DNA of 27,365 nucleotides from Micrococcales bacterium UBA2037. Its GTDB lineage: Bacteria; Actinomycetota; Actinomycetes; Actinomycetales; Microbacteriaceae. The notes beneath the pieces were generated by a model. That model saw only the letters and a program-made list of their open reading frames with translations. It did no database searches and was not told where the DNA came from. Below, in pieces: positions 1 through 6,940 of the stretch (the first letter of the stretch is position 1; every line of letters starts with the position of its first letter). Location: NCBI GenBank assembly GCA_002333405.1, contig DDBH01000003.1, positions 30,148 through 57,512 of the forward strand, written 5' to 3'. The position numbers and the translations under genes are program-made.

Positions 1-320
1 TTCGCCGCCAATTGGCTCACTTCATCCTCAAAACCCTCAAGATCAAACTCCTCGGCAGTGCCGCATTCGCGGCAAATTAGGTGGTGGTGGTGCTCGTCGC
101 TGCAGATGCGATAACGCATTTCGCCGTCTTCACCGGCTAGTGCATCTGCCTGGCCCGCCTCGACCAAATCGGTTAGCGCTCGGTAGACGGTCGTCAGGCC
201 AAGCTTTTTCTCGGTGCCAATCAGCTTCTGGTGGAGCTCTTGGGCCGAAACAAAAATAGGGTCCTGGTTTAGCGCATCAAAAACTGCCGTTTTCTGCCAG
301 GTGGCTCGCTTCTGTGTCAT
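1..320 (-). CDS. zur: Zur/Fur-family zinc-responsive repressor, 3' end cut by window edge
   Basis: The reading frame starts at the ATG at 320-318 and runs off the left edge after about 106 codons. The N-terminal part is a winged-helix domain with the Fur-family recognition region GLTTVYRAL (about residues 40-48). It continues into the metal-binding half with the histidine cluster SDEHHHHLICRECG, whose CxxC pair is half of the structural zinc site of Fur proteins. The start overlaps the znuB stop as ATGA (317-320), so it is translationally coupled and ends the znuACB-zur operon. Family members bind DNA when zinc-loaded and repress zinc uptake. Context with a zinc ABC transporter and a Zur-like operator at 2980-2998 makes Zur much likelier than iron-type Fur or PerR. 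An operator in front of its own operon would make it autoregulated (inference). Confidence 0.9.
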   Translation of the reverse strand, partial: MTQKRATWQKTAVFDALNQDPIFVSAQELHQKLIGTEKKLGLTTVYRALTDLVEAGQADALAGEDGEMRYRICSDEHHHHLICRECGTAEEFDLEGFEDEVSQLAA

Positions 321-1171
321 TTGGAAACCTCAAGCTTTCCTCGAATAAAGCTAATTCCTCGAGCAATTAGGTAAATCAAGAACGAAATGGTTGTGACATA
401 GGGGCTAATTGGTAGCCCACCACCGAGCGCCAACAGAATTCCGCCAATCATTGCGACGAAGGCAAACGCCACGCTCAACACCGGAACCCAGAGCTGGCTC
501 TTGCTGAGCCTTAGCGCCGAGGCAGCCGGCGTTACCAAGAGCGCCAGCACCAGTAGCGCTCCAACCACTTGAACGGCTGCGGCAACAGCTAGCCCAAGCA
601 GCATCACAAACACAATTCCCAGCACCCGGGTGTTTACTCCTCTGGCGGCGGCAACTTCACTATCTAGGGTTGCAAACAGCAGCGGCCTCCAAATCACAAC
701 CATCGAAACCAAAACAATTGCGCTAATAACAGCAAGCGAGGCAAGCTTTGGGTCGTCGACCGCGACTATTTGCCCGGTCAGCAAGCCGAACTTGTTTGCA
801 GCTCTGCCCGGATATAGGGCAAGGGCCAGAATCCCGATACCCAACCCGAACGGCATCAAAACCGCGACTATCGAATTCCGGTCCTTCGATCTGTCACCAA
901 GGACGGCGATTATCAAGGCTGCGGTCAGTGAGCCAACCACAGAGCCGAAGACAACATCGAGACCAAACAGCAGGAAGATCGCTGCCCCTGCAAACGAAAG
1001 CTCAGAAATTCCATGGACCGCGAAGGACAGCTCGCGGTTCATTACAAAAACACCGATCAGGCCACCAACAAGTGCCAGCAATACACCTGCCCAAAGTGAG
1101 TTTGCAACCAGCGGAATCAGCCGATCGTAGTCAGAGAAGTTGAAAACATCTGAGAAGTCCATCAGGCCCAC
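317..1171 (-). CDS. znuB: Zinc ABC transporter permease (ABC-3 family)
   Basis: This 284-residue protein is almost entirely hydrophobic, with about eight membrane segments. It has the ABC-3 family (ZnuB/MntB/TroC) look, including ELSFAVHGISELSFAGAA near residues 47-64 and the LLVLALLVTPAASA stretch near residue 210. It forms the membrane channel for metal delivered by the binding protein ZnuA, powered by ZnuC. The start overlaps the ATPase gene by 10 bases and the stop overlaps zur by 4 bases, so all four genes belong to one transcript. The substrate could also be manganese in this family; the linked Zur-type repressor and histidine-rich binding protein favour zinc. Nothing unusual in length. 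Confidence 0.92.
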   Translation of the reverse strand: MGLMDFSDVFNFSDYDRLIPLVANSLWAGVLLALVGGLIGVFVMNRELSFAVHGISELSFAGAAIFLLFGLDVVFGSVVGSLTAALIIAVLGDRSKDRNSIVAVLMPFGLGIGILALALYPGRAANKFGLLTGQIVAVDDPKLASLAVISAIVLVSMVVIWRPLLFATLDSEVAAARGVNTRVLGIVFVMLLGLAVAAAVQVVGALLVLALLVTPAASALRLSKSQLWVPVLSVAFAFVAMIGGILLALGGGLPISPYVTTISFLIYLIARGISFIRGKLEVSK

Positions 1172-1956
1172 TCCTCATCATCATGGTGGTCGTGATCATG
1201 AGCACCCAAAACTACGATTCGGCCCTGGTTTCTGACGACATCTATCTCGGTGCCGTAAAGATCTGACAGCACTTCTGACCGCATGACCTCTTCGGTGGTG
1301 CCGATCGAGTAGCGACCTTTGGCCAAATACAGCACCCGGTCGACGTAGTCAGAAACTGGGTTCAGGTCGTGGGTGACAAAAATCACCGCAGCGCCCTGTT
1401 TTTTGGCTTGATTTGCAATCAGTTCGCTCACCACCTGCTGGTGGTTGAGATCCAGAGCGCTCAGCGGCTCGTCCGCCAAGATGAGTTTCGGCTTGGAAAT
1501 AAGCGCTTGAGCAACGCGGACTCGCTGCATTTCGCCGCCGGAGAGTTCACCCAGTGGCTTTAGGGCAAGCTGGTCGGCTTCAACTTGAATCAATGCCTCG
1601 GTAACCAAGGCTTTGGTCTTAGCACCTGTCAGCGGTAAACCAAACCTGTGGCCATCAAGGCCCAGACGCACAGCATCGAAGACCGTCAGCGGCAACTGCG
1701 CATCGAGTGAGCGATGCTGCGGGATGTACCCGATGTCGGTGCTGCCGCGTCGAACTTTGGAACCTAGAAAATTGATGGACCCCGCGGTCAGCTTCTGCTG
1801 AGCAAGGACGGACTTTAGAAACATCGACTTTCCAGAGCCATTGGCGCCAATCAGGGCAATGAACTCTCCCGGTTGAACCTCAAAGTCGAGGTTCTGCCAA
1901 ATTACGCGTTCGTCAAACTGTAAGGACGCGTTGTTTACCTGAAGAATTGAGTTCAA
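1162..1956 (-). CDS. znuC: Zinc ABC transporter ATP-binding protein with His/Asp-rich tail
   Basis: This 264-residue ABC ATPase has Walker A GANGSGKS (residues 37-44), the Q-loop in YIPQHRS, the ABC signature LSGGEMQRV, Walker B LILADEPLSALD and the switch histidine in VTHDLN. It energises ZnuB. The last residues form a strongly histidine- and acid-rich tail (GAHDHDHHDDEEWA), plausibly a metal-binding element that could sense or buffer zinc (inference). The gene directly abuts the znuA stop (1956/1957) and overlaps znuB by 10 bases. The family also includes manganese importers; operon context decides for zinc. Confidence 0.92.
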   Translation of the reverse strand: MNSILQVNNASLQFDERVIWQNLDFEVQPGEFIALIGANGSGKSMFLKSVLAQQKLTAGSINFLGSKVRRGSTDIGYIPQHRSLDAQLPLTVFDAVRLGLDGHRFGLPLTGAKTKALVTEALIQVEADQLALKPLGELSGGEMQRVRVAQALISKPKLILADEPLSALDLNHQQVVSELIANQAKKQGAAVIFVTHDLNPVSDYVDRVLYLAKGRYSIGTTEEVMRSEVLSDLYGTEIDVVRNQGRIVVLGAHDHDHHDDEEWA

Positions 1957-2961
1957 TTAGTAGATCGCCTCTTGCAACTCGTCGACAACCGAGGCCATCC
2001 AGTCCAGGTAATCCAGGTCGTCGCTTGGAATCAGTTCGCTCAAGGCAACCACTGGGGTGCCAACAGCTTCTGCAATTTTCACAAGTTCACCGGAGACGGC
2101 ATCATCGACTTGGGTGTTGGTCACCAACAGAATTGCCAATTTGTTTTTGAGCAGTGACTTTGCTTCTTCCAGCGCGGTCAATGGAACATCGCGCTCTTCC
2201 TCAATGGCATCCGCCAAATCCTGCGGGGTCAAAATGTCAAAGCCAGCATCTTCCAGCATTAGGTTTCCAACACCCTCCACCGCGATTACGCCTAGGCCAA
2301 GGGCGCGATCCCGAAGTGCTTCGACCCGAAGCTCTAGGTTTTCAAGCTCCGAGGCAAAGAAATCGTAGTTTGCATTCACGTCATCAAACGCCTCTGGCCT
2401 TAGCTCATTGATTGCAGAGGCGATCTGGTCGGCTACTTCAGAGACCTGGTGCAGGTCATACCAAATGTGTTCATTGGCATGGGCCTGGTCCATGACGGTT
2501 TCTGCATCAGTCTCGGATTCGCCATCGACGGTGTGGTCGTGGCCACCCTCAACTAACTCAATAAACATCTTTTCGCCTGTTGTTGCGGCGACCAACTGCT
2601 CCATGAACTCGTCATATCCGCCTCCGTTTGCAATCACAAGTTCGGCGTCCTGCACGGCCAGCTGATCCCTGGCGGTTGCCTCGTAGGAGTGTGGGTCCTG
2701 GGAGGAATTGTCGATAATCGCGGTGACCTCGACCCAGTCACCGCCAATGATCTCTACAACACTTGCCCACACATTTGTGCTGGTTACGACCTGGATCGTT
2801 CCGGTCATACCAGACCTGGTCAAACTAGGCGATGCGCTGGGGGTTGAGTCAGGATCGGTGTCTTGACCGTTGGAAAAGAAGGTGAGGGCCGTAATGACAA
2901 GAGCTAGGGCTGCAACCGCGGCGGCGCCGGCCATGAGGAGTTTCTTCAATAGCGGATTCAT
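1957..2961 (-). CDS. znuA: Zinc-binding protein of ABC transporter, N-terminally anchored
   Basis: This 334-residue cluster A-I (ZnuA/TroA) binding protein captures zinc outside the membrane and hands it to ZnuB. Visible elements are a hydrophobic N-terminal segment (about residues 8-29), QDPHSYEATARDQLAVQDAEL with the first metal-site histidine, a His/Asp-rich loop (GGHDHTVDGES) followed by NEHIWYDL with the second histidine, and the C-terminal LLVTNTQVDD region. There is no cysteine after the hydrophobic segment, so the usual Gram-positive lipobox is missing and the protein is probably held by an uncleaved anchor. The start codon has no Shine-Dalgarno in front; a -10-like TATTGT lies six bases upstream, suggesting a leaderless message. 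It is the first gene of the zinc operon. Confidence 0.92.
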   Translation of the reverse strand: MNPLLKKLLMAGAAAVAALALVITALTFFSNGQDTDPDSTPSASPSLTRSGMTGTIQVVTSTNVWASVVEIIGGDWVEVTAIIDNSSQDPHSYEATARDQLAVQDAELVIANGGGYDEFMEQLVAATTGEKMFIELVEGGHDHTVDGESETDAETVMDQAHANEHIWYDLHQVSEVADQIASAINELRPEAFDDVNANYDFFASELENLELRVEALRDRALGLGVIAVEGVGNLMLEDAGFDILTPQDLADAIEEERDVPLTALEEAKSLLKNKLAILLVTNTQVDDAVSGELVKIAEAVGTPVVALSELIPSDDLDYLDWMASVVDELQEAIY

Positions 2962-2967
2962 GGCTCA

Positions 2968-2998
2968 ACAATACGCCTTATTGAAAACGATTGTCAAT
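2968..2998 (-). promoter_or_regulatory. znuA promoter with overlapping Zur-box-like operator
   Basis: Read on the minus strand, TTGACA (2997-2992) is separated by 18 bases from TATTGT (2973-2968), which ends six bases before the znuA ATG. The -35 and spacer are covered by the imperfect palindrome ATTGACAATCGTTTTCAAT (2998-2980), whose TTGA..AA/TT..TCAA arms resemble actinobacterial Zur boxes. A zinc-loaded Zur dimer bound here would block RNA polymerase. The whole site fits in the 42-base gap after the E2 gene, so readthrough from that gene could give a basal level (inference). Confidence 0.72.
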
Positions 2999-3003
2999 AC
3001 CAA

Positions 3004-4311
3004 TTAGTCAAGCAGTAGGGCTGGTTCCTCAATCACGCTTGCCACGTCCTGAACAAAACGGGATGCTACGTCACCGTCAACAACTCGGTGGTCGAAGGTT
3101 GCACCAATTGTGGTCACCTGCCGCACCACGATCTCATCGTCAACGACCCAAGGCTTCTTGCGAATTGAGCCAAGAGCAACAATCCCAACTTCACCGGGGT
3201 TCAAAATCGGAGTTCCGGTGTCAACACCGAAGACACCGATGTTGGTGATGGTGATGGTTCCGTCTTTCATTTCTTCCGGAGCGGTCTTGCCATCTCTAGC
3301 AACTGCTGCCAGCTTCTCAATTGCTGTTGCCAGCTCAATCATGTTCATAGCGTCGGCGTCTTTAATGTTCGGGACGATCAAACCCCTCGGGGTTGCCGCT
3401 GCAATTCCTAGGTTCACGAAGTTGTGAACGATGATCTCAGTATCGGTCCAGGTTGAGTTCACCATTCGGTTTCTTCTGGCAGCCCAAATGATTGCCTTAG
3501 CCATGATCAAAAGCGGCGTCACCTTCACGCCAGCAAAATCAACCGATGCCTTTAGGCGCTTTACGTATTCCATGGTTCTGGTTGCATCGACGTCGACAAA
3601 GATGCTGACGTGTGGGGCGGTGAAGGCGCTGGAAACCATGGCTGTGGCGATTGCCTTGCGCATGCCCTTGACCGGAATCCGCTCTTCGCGCTCGCTTGGA
3701 ACATCAGGGGTGGTGAGGTTCTTGAAGACACTTGCCTGGCTGGCTGCACCAATGACGTCTTCCCGAGTAATCTCGCCGCGAGTTCCGGTGCCGGCAAGGT
3801 TTGCCAGATTCACGCCCAGCTCTTTTGCCATCTTTCGAATCGGTGGCTTGGCAATAATCGAATCGGCTGCACCTGCTGCTGCGGCAACCATCGCAACCGG
3901 AACCGCGGTTGAGGTTGGTGCGGCCTTTACTGCCCTTGACCTTCTTGACTTGACGTCACCGGCATCACCGTAGCCAACCAGGGTTGGAATCTTGTATTCA
4001 GCGCCGGTGTCTGCCTCTTGAGCGGCTGCGGGTGGAGCCTTGTCTTCAACAACTGGAATCGGCGAGGCACCCTGAGTGCTGACCGAAATAATCGGGGTGC
4101 CAACCTCAACTGTGTCGCCAACTTGAACTAGCAATTCCTGAACTTCGCCCTCAAAGGGACATGGCAGCTCAACTACCGACTTGGCGGTCTCTATTTCACA
4201 GATTGTCTGATTGACCTTGACCATATCTCCTGGAGCAACCAACCAGCTCACGATCTCGGCCTCAGTTAGACCTTCGCCAACGTCTGGCAGTGGGAACTTT
4301 GAAATGCTCAT
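3004..4311 (-). CDS. Dihydrolipoamide acyltransferase (E2) of a 2-oxo acid dehydrogenase complex
   Basis: This 435-residue E2 forms the core of the complex and transfers the acyl group from lipoate to CoA. Domains in order: one lipoyl domain (about 1-80) with the lipoylated lysine in ETAKS (K44); an Ala/Pro-rich linker; a peripheral-subunit-binding domain (about 155-190, PPIRKMAKELGVNLANL and GTRGEITREDV); and the catalytic acyltransferase domain ending in FDHRVVDGD, with active-site His408 and Asp412. It lies 9 bases after E1beta in the same operon. A single lipoyl domain with alpha/beta E1 fits the branched-chain (Bkd) or Gram-positive-type pyruvate (Pdh) complexes; sequence alone does not separate these. 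No E3 (lipoamide dehydrogenase) gene is in the window. Confidence 0.92.
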   Translation of the reverse strand: MSISKFPLPDVGEGLTEAEIVSWLVAPGDMVKVNQTICEIETAKSVVELPCPFEGEVQELLVQVGDTVEVGTPIISVSTQGASPIPVVEDKAPPAAAQEADTGAEYKIPTLVGYGDAGDVKSRRSRAVKAAPTSTAVPVAMVAAAAGAADSIIAKPPIRKMAKELGVNLANLAGTGTRGEITREDVIGAASQASVFKNLTTPDVPSEREERIPVKGMRKAIATAMVSSAFTAPHVSIFVDVDATRTMEYVKRLKASVDFAGVKVTPLLIMAKAIIWAARRNRMVNSTWTDTEIIVHNFVNLGIAAATPRGLIVPNIKDADAMNMIELATAIEKLAAVARDGKTAPEEMKDGTITITNIGVFGVDTGTPILNPGEVGIVALGSIRKKPWVVDDEIVVRQVTTIGATFDHRVVDGDVASRFVQDVASVIEEPALLLD

Positions 4312-4320
4312 GTGTCTTTC

Positions 4321-5304
4321 CTAGTACGCCAAAGATCTGTCAATTGCTTCCAGAATACGGTCTGCATCCGGAAGATAAATCTCTTCAAGCTTTGCAGGTG
4401 GGTAGGGGGTGTCAAATCCACCAACCCTAATTACCGGCGCTTCAAGGTTGTAAAAGGCCTCGTTTGAAATTCTGGCTGCGATCTCGCTGGAAATTGAAAC
4501 GTTGGTTGGAGCCTCATGCACGATCACCGCTCTAGAGGTTTTCTTCACGGAGGCCATGATCGTTGGGTAATCAATCGGAGACAGCGACCTGATGTCAATC
4601 ACTTCAATGCTGACGCCCTCTTCGGCACCGATCTCAGCAGCCTGCAGGGCGGCGGTGACCATTGGCCCGTAGGCAATCAGAGTCACTTGGGTTCCCTCCC
4701 GCATCAACCTGGCGCTATGCAGTGGCAGTGGCGGGGTGTCCAGGTTTACCGGACCCTTTTGCCAATAGCGACGCTTTGGCTCAAGCATGATCACGGGATC
4801 AGGGCATTCAATCGCCTGCTGCATCATCCAATAGGCATCGTTTGGGTTCGAGGGTGTCACAATCCTCAAGCCCGGGGTGTGAGCGAAGTAAGCCTCGGGA
4901 GATTCGGAGTGGTGCTCAACGGCACCAATGCCACCACCGTAAGGAATTCTGATTACCACCGGCATCTCCAGAAAACCCTCGGAGCGGTAGGTGAGCCTCG
5001 CCAGCTGAGTGGTTATCTGGTTGAAGGCAGGGAACACAAAGCCATCAAATTGAATTTCAACGACCGGACGGTAGCCGCGCATGGCTAGACCAATTGCTGT
5101 TCCTACGATTCCAGACTCTGCAATTGGAGTGTTAAAGATTCGCTTGTCACCAAATTCATCCAACAGCCCCTCGGTCACGCGGAAGACACCGCCGAGTTCT
5201 GCAACATCTTCGCCAAACATCAAAACCTTGTCGTTGGCGCTCATCGCTTGGCTAAGTCCAGCGTTTAGGGCCTTGGCAATTGGCATCTCTTTGTAGTTAC
5301 TCAT
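4321..5304 (-). CDS. 2-oxo acid dehydrogenase E1 beta subunit
   Basis: The product is about 327 residues when started at the ATG at 5304 (MSNYKEMPIAKALN). An in-frame ATG at 5325 would add seven residues, but the shorter form keeps the overlap with E1alpha small and matches the usual N-terminus. The N-terminal transketolase-type pyrimidine-binding domain carries MFGEDVAELGGVFRVTEGL and NTPIAESGIVGTAIG. The C-terminal domain (about 200-327) has the DIRSLSPID and VIVHEAPTN stretches of this family. With E1alpha it forms the thiamine-diphosphate enzyme that decarboxylates the 2-oxo acid and acylates lipoate on E2. Middle gene of a tight operon. Confidence 0.9.
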   Translation of the reverse strand: MSNYKEMPIAKALNAGLSQAMSANDKVLMFGEDVAELGGVFRVTEGLLDEFGDKRIFNTPIAESGIVGTAIGLAMRGYRPVVEIQFDGFVFPAFNQITTQLARLTYRSEGFLEMPVVIRIPYGGGIGAVEHHSESPEAYFAHTPGLRIVTPSNPNDAYWMMQQAIECPDPVIMLEPKRRYWQKGPVNLDTPPLPLHSARLMREGTQVTLIAYGPMVTAALQAAEIGAEEGVSIEVIDIRSLSPIDYPTIMASVKKTSRAVIVHEAPTNVSISSEIAARISNEAFYNLEAPVIRVGGFDTPYPPAKLEEIYLPDADRILEAIDRSLAY

Positions 5305-6415
5305 GGTCGCCCATCTGGGCTTCATAGGCTTCTAGCCAAGCGCGCTGCTTGTCGATCTCTGGGTGCTGGTCTGAATAAACGTGGTTGAAGATGTTCTCCA
5401 TAGGCGGGTTCTGGAGGGCGAAGGTCTGCTCTCTGATGTCCTTGGCAAGCTGATCGCCAGCCTCGGTGACCTCATCAAAGAAGTCATCGCCAACACCTTG
5501 CCGCCTCAGGAAGGTTTCGAAGCGAACGATTGGATCCTTCGCCTTCCACTTTTCAACTTCCGCGTCTTCGCGATATTTGCTCGGGTCATCCGAGGTGGTG
5601 TGAGCACCGATTCGATAGGTCAACGCCTCGAGCAAGAACGGACCCTGGCCAGCCCGGGCCTGATCCATGTGGAGTTTGGTAGCTGCATAGCAGGCAAGCA
5701 CGTCGTTGCCGTCGATCCTCATGCCGGGAACACCAAAGCCCTCGCCCCTTGTGTAGAGGGGAGCCTTGGTTTGGCTGTCAATGTGAGCTGAGATTGCCCA
5801 CTGATTGTTTTGAATAAAGAAAACAATTGGCGATTCATTCACTGCTGCAAACAACAGTGATTCGGACACATCGCCCTCGGCGGTGGCGCCATCACCCATG
5901 TAGGAAATCACAGCGAGGTCTTCTTCTGGGTTGCCGGTTCCAACCTTGCCATCTAGCTTCACACCCATGGCGTACCCAACCGCGTGGAGGACCTGGGTTG
6001 CCAGAACAATTGCGTAAAGGTGGAACCTGGTTTCCTCAGGATTCCAACCCCCGTGGTTCACACCACGCATCATTTTTAGAATCGACATCAGCTCAACGCC
6101 GTGAGTCAGTGCAACGCCGTGCTCCCGATAGCTTGGAAACATGTGGTCGTTTTTACCAACCGCATATCCAGAACCAATTTGAGCGCCCTCCTGGCCAATG
6201 GCTGGAACCCACAGACCAAGCTGACCCTGACGCTGCAGCGCAATGGCTTCAATGTCAAAGCGACGGATGCGCGCCATGTCCCGATAGAAGGTTTTTAGAG
6301 TGTCCTCATCAAGATCCTCGATGAGCTTCCCATACTTTTCGTAGCCCTTCGGAACACCATAGGTTCCGTCAGGTGCAAGTAATTGCAACATTGGTGGCTG
6401 CTTTTCGGGGGTCAC
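5297..6415 (-). CDS. 2-oxo acid dehydrogenase E1 alpha subunit
   Basis: The thiamine-diphosphate motif is GDGATAEGDVSESLLFAAVNESPIVFFIQNN in two parts (GDG...NN), near the middle of the protein; SYREHG and YRIGAHTTSDDPSKY also match E1alpha subunits. The open frame extends upstream to 6517, but that would run into the divergent gene at 6453. The GTG at 6415 (372 aa) is chosen because a -10-like TAAATT (6428-6423) ends seven bases before it, as in other leaderless starts here; an ATG at 6391 is the alternative. The enzyme decarboxylates a 2-oxo acid. The GDGATAEGD variant and overall look lean towards the branched-chain type, though actinobacterial homologues are often named pyruvate dehydrogenase. 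First gene of the E1alpha-E1beta-E2 operon. Confidence 0.88.
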   Translation of the reverse strand: MTPEKQPPMLQLLAPDGTYGVPKGYEKYGKLIEDLDEDTLKTFYRDMARIRRFDIEAIALQRQGQLGLWVPAIGQEGAQIGSGYAVGKNDHMFPSYREHGVALTHGVELMSILKMMRGVNHGGWNPEETRFHLYAIVLATQVLHAVGYAMGVKLDGKVGTGNPEEDLAVISYMGDGATAEGDVSESLLFAAVNESPIVFFIQNNQWAISAHIDSQTKAPLYTRGEGFGVPGMRIDGNDVLACYAATKLHMDQARAGQGPFLLEALTYRIGAHTTSDDPSKYREDAEVEKWKAKDPIVRFETFLRRQGVGDDFFDEVTEAGDQLAKDIREQTFALQNPPMENIFNHVYSDQHPEIDKQRAWLEAYEAQMGDHE

Positions 6416-6452
6416 GCCCACTAATTTAGCCCGATACTGAAAGAATTGCCTG

Positions 6453-6878
6453 ATGTTGCGATTTCTAGTTAGCACGATTGTCAATGCGGTGGGCCTCTGG
6501 GTCGCCACTTCAATCATCCCTCAGGTTCAGCTCACCCCCTATGGTGGCGAGGGTTTTTGGAACATCGCCGGCTCATTTTTGGTAGTCGGAGCGGTCTTTG
6601 GTTTGGTAAATGCAATCATCGCCCCGGTCATAAAAATTCTGGCCTTCCCGCTCTACATCATCACCTTTGGGCTTATTTCATTCGTGATCAATGGCGCGCT
6701 GCTGATTTTCGTAGCCTGGCTCAGCACCCAGCTGGGTGCTGATGTCTTTAGCATCGATGGCTTCACCTCAGAGGGCCTCGAAATCGCTTCTCTGGGTTGG
6801 GCAATCCTGGCTGCGATAGTCATGAGCATTGCCAGCTTCTTCACCAGAGCCGTGCTGAAAGTTCTCAAGATTCGCTAG
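6453..6878 (+). CDS. Phage-holin-4-like family small membrane protein
   Basis: This 141-residue protein has four hydrophobic segments and the family stretches GLVNAIIAPVIKILAFPLY and ITFGLISFVINGALL typical of the 'mycobacterial phage holin superfamily IV' (Phage_holin_4_2) proteins. Despite the name, family members are common chromosomal genes of unknown role, and nothing phage-like surrounds this one. It starts 37 bases from the divergent E1alpha start. No strong Shine-Dalgarno precedes the ATG; AAGAAT six bases upstream may be a -10 element. The C-terminus is basic (TRAVLKVLKIR). Function unknown. Confidence 0.85.
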   Translation: MLRFLVSTIVNAVGLWVATSIIPQVQLTPYGGEGFWNIAGSFLVVGAVFGLVNAIIAPVIKILAFPLYIITFGLISFVINGALLIFVAWLSTQLGADVFSIDGFTSEGLEIASLGWAILAAIVMSIASFFTRAVLKVLKIR

Positions 6879-6883
6879 CCATT

Positions 6884-6901
6884 GCTCGGTGTCGGCCGAG
6901 C
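6884..6901 (+). terminator. Weak GC hairpin after holin-like gene
   Basis: GCTCGG (6884-6889) pairs with CCGAGC (6896-6901) around a six-base loop, a few bases after the stop codon. No U-tract follows, so it may only be a weak or Rho-dependent end, or a chance hairpin. Confidence 0.25.
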
Positions 6902-6905
6902 CGCT

Positions 6906-6934
6906 TAGTCAATAGCGAATAAATAGGGCAAAAT
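6906..6934 (+). promoter_or_regulatory. Putative leaderless promoter of purB
   Basis: TAGTCA (6906-6911) and CAAAAT (6929-6934) are separated by 17 bases, and the -10-like hexamer ends six bases before the purB GTG. No Shine-Dalgarno is present, so transcription probably starts at or next to the start codon. Each hexamer matches 4 of 6 consensus positions. Confidence 0.45.
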
Positions 6935-6940
6935 GGTGTT

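Noticed and set aside
630..1143. Two long plus-strand open frames opposite znuB
   Set aside because: Complement of the hydrophobic ABC permease codons; no domain, no start signal.
3431..3973. 180-codon plus-strand open frame opposite the E2 gene
   Set aside because: Antisense shadow of a clear E2 coding region, with low-complexity composition and no ribosome-binding site or recognisable domain.
6416..6517. N-terminal extension of E1alpha to 6517
   Set aside because: It would overlap 65 bases of the divergent gene and matches no E1alpha N-terminus; GTG 6415 or ATG 6391 are better starts.
6453..6878. Holin-like gene as a sign of a prophage
   Set aside because: The family name is historical; homologues are widespread chromosomal genes, and no phage gene, integrase or attachment site is nearby.
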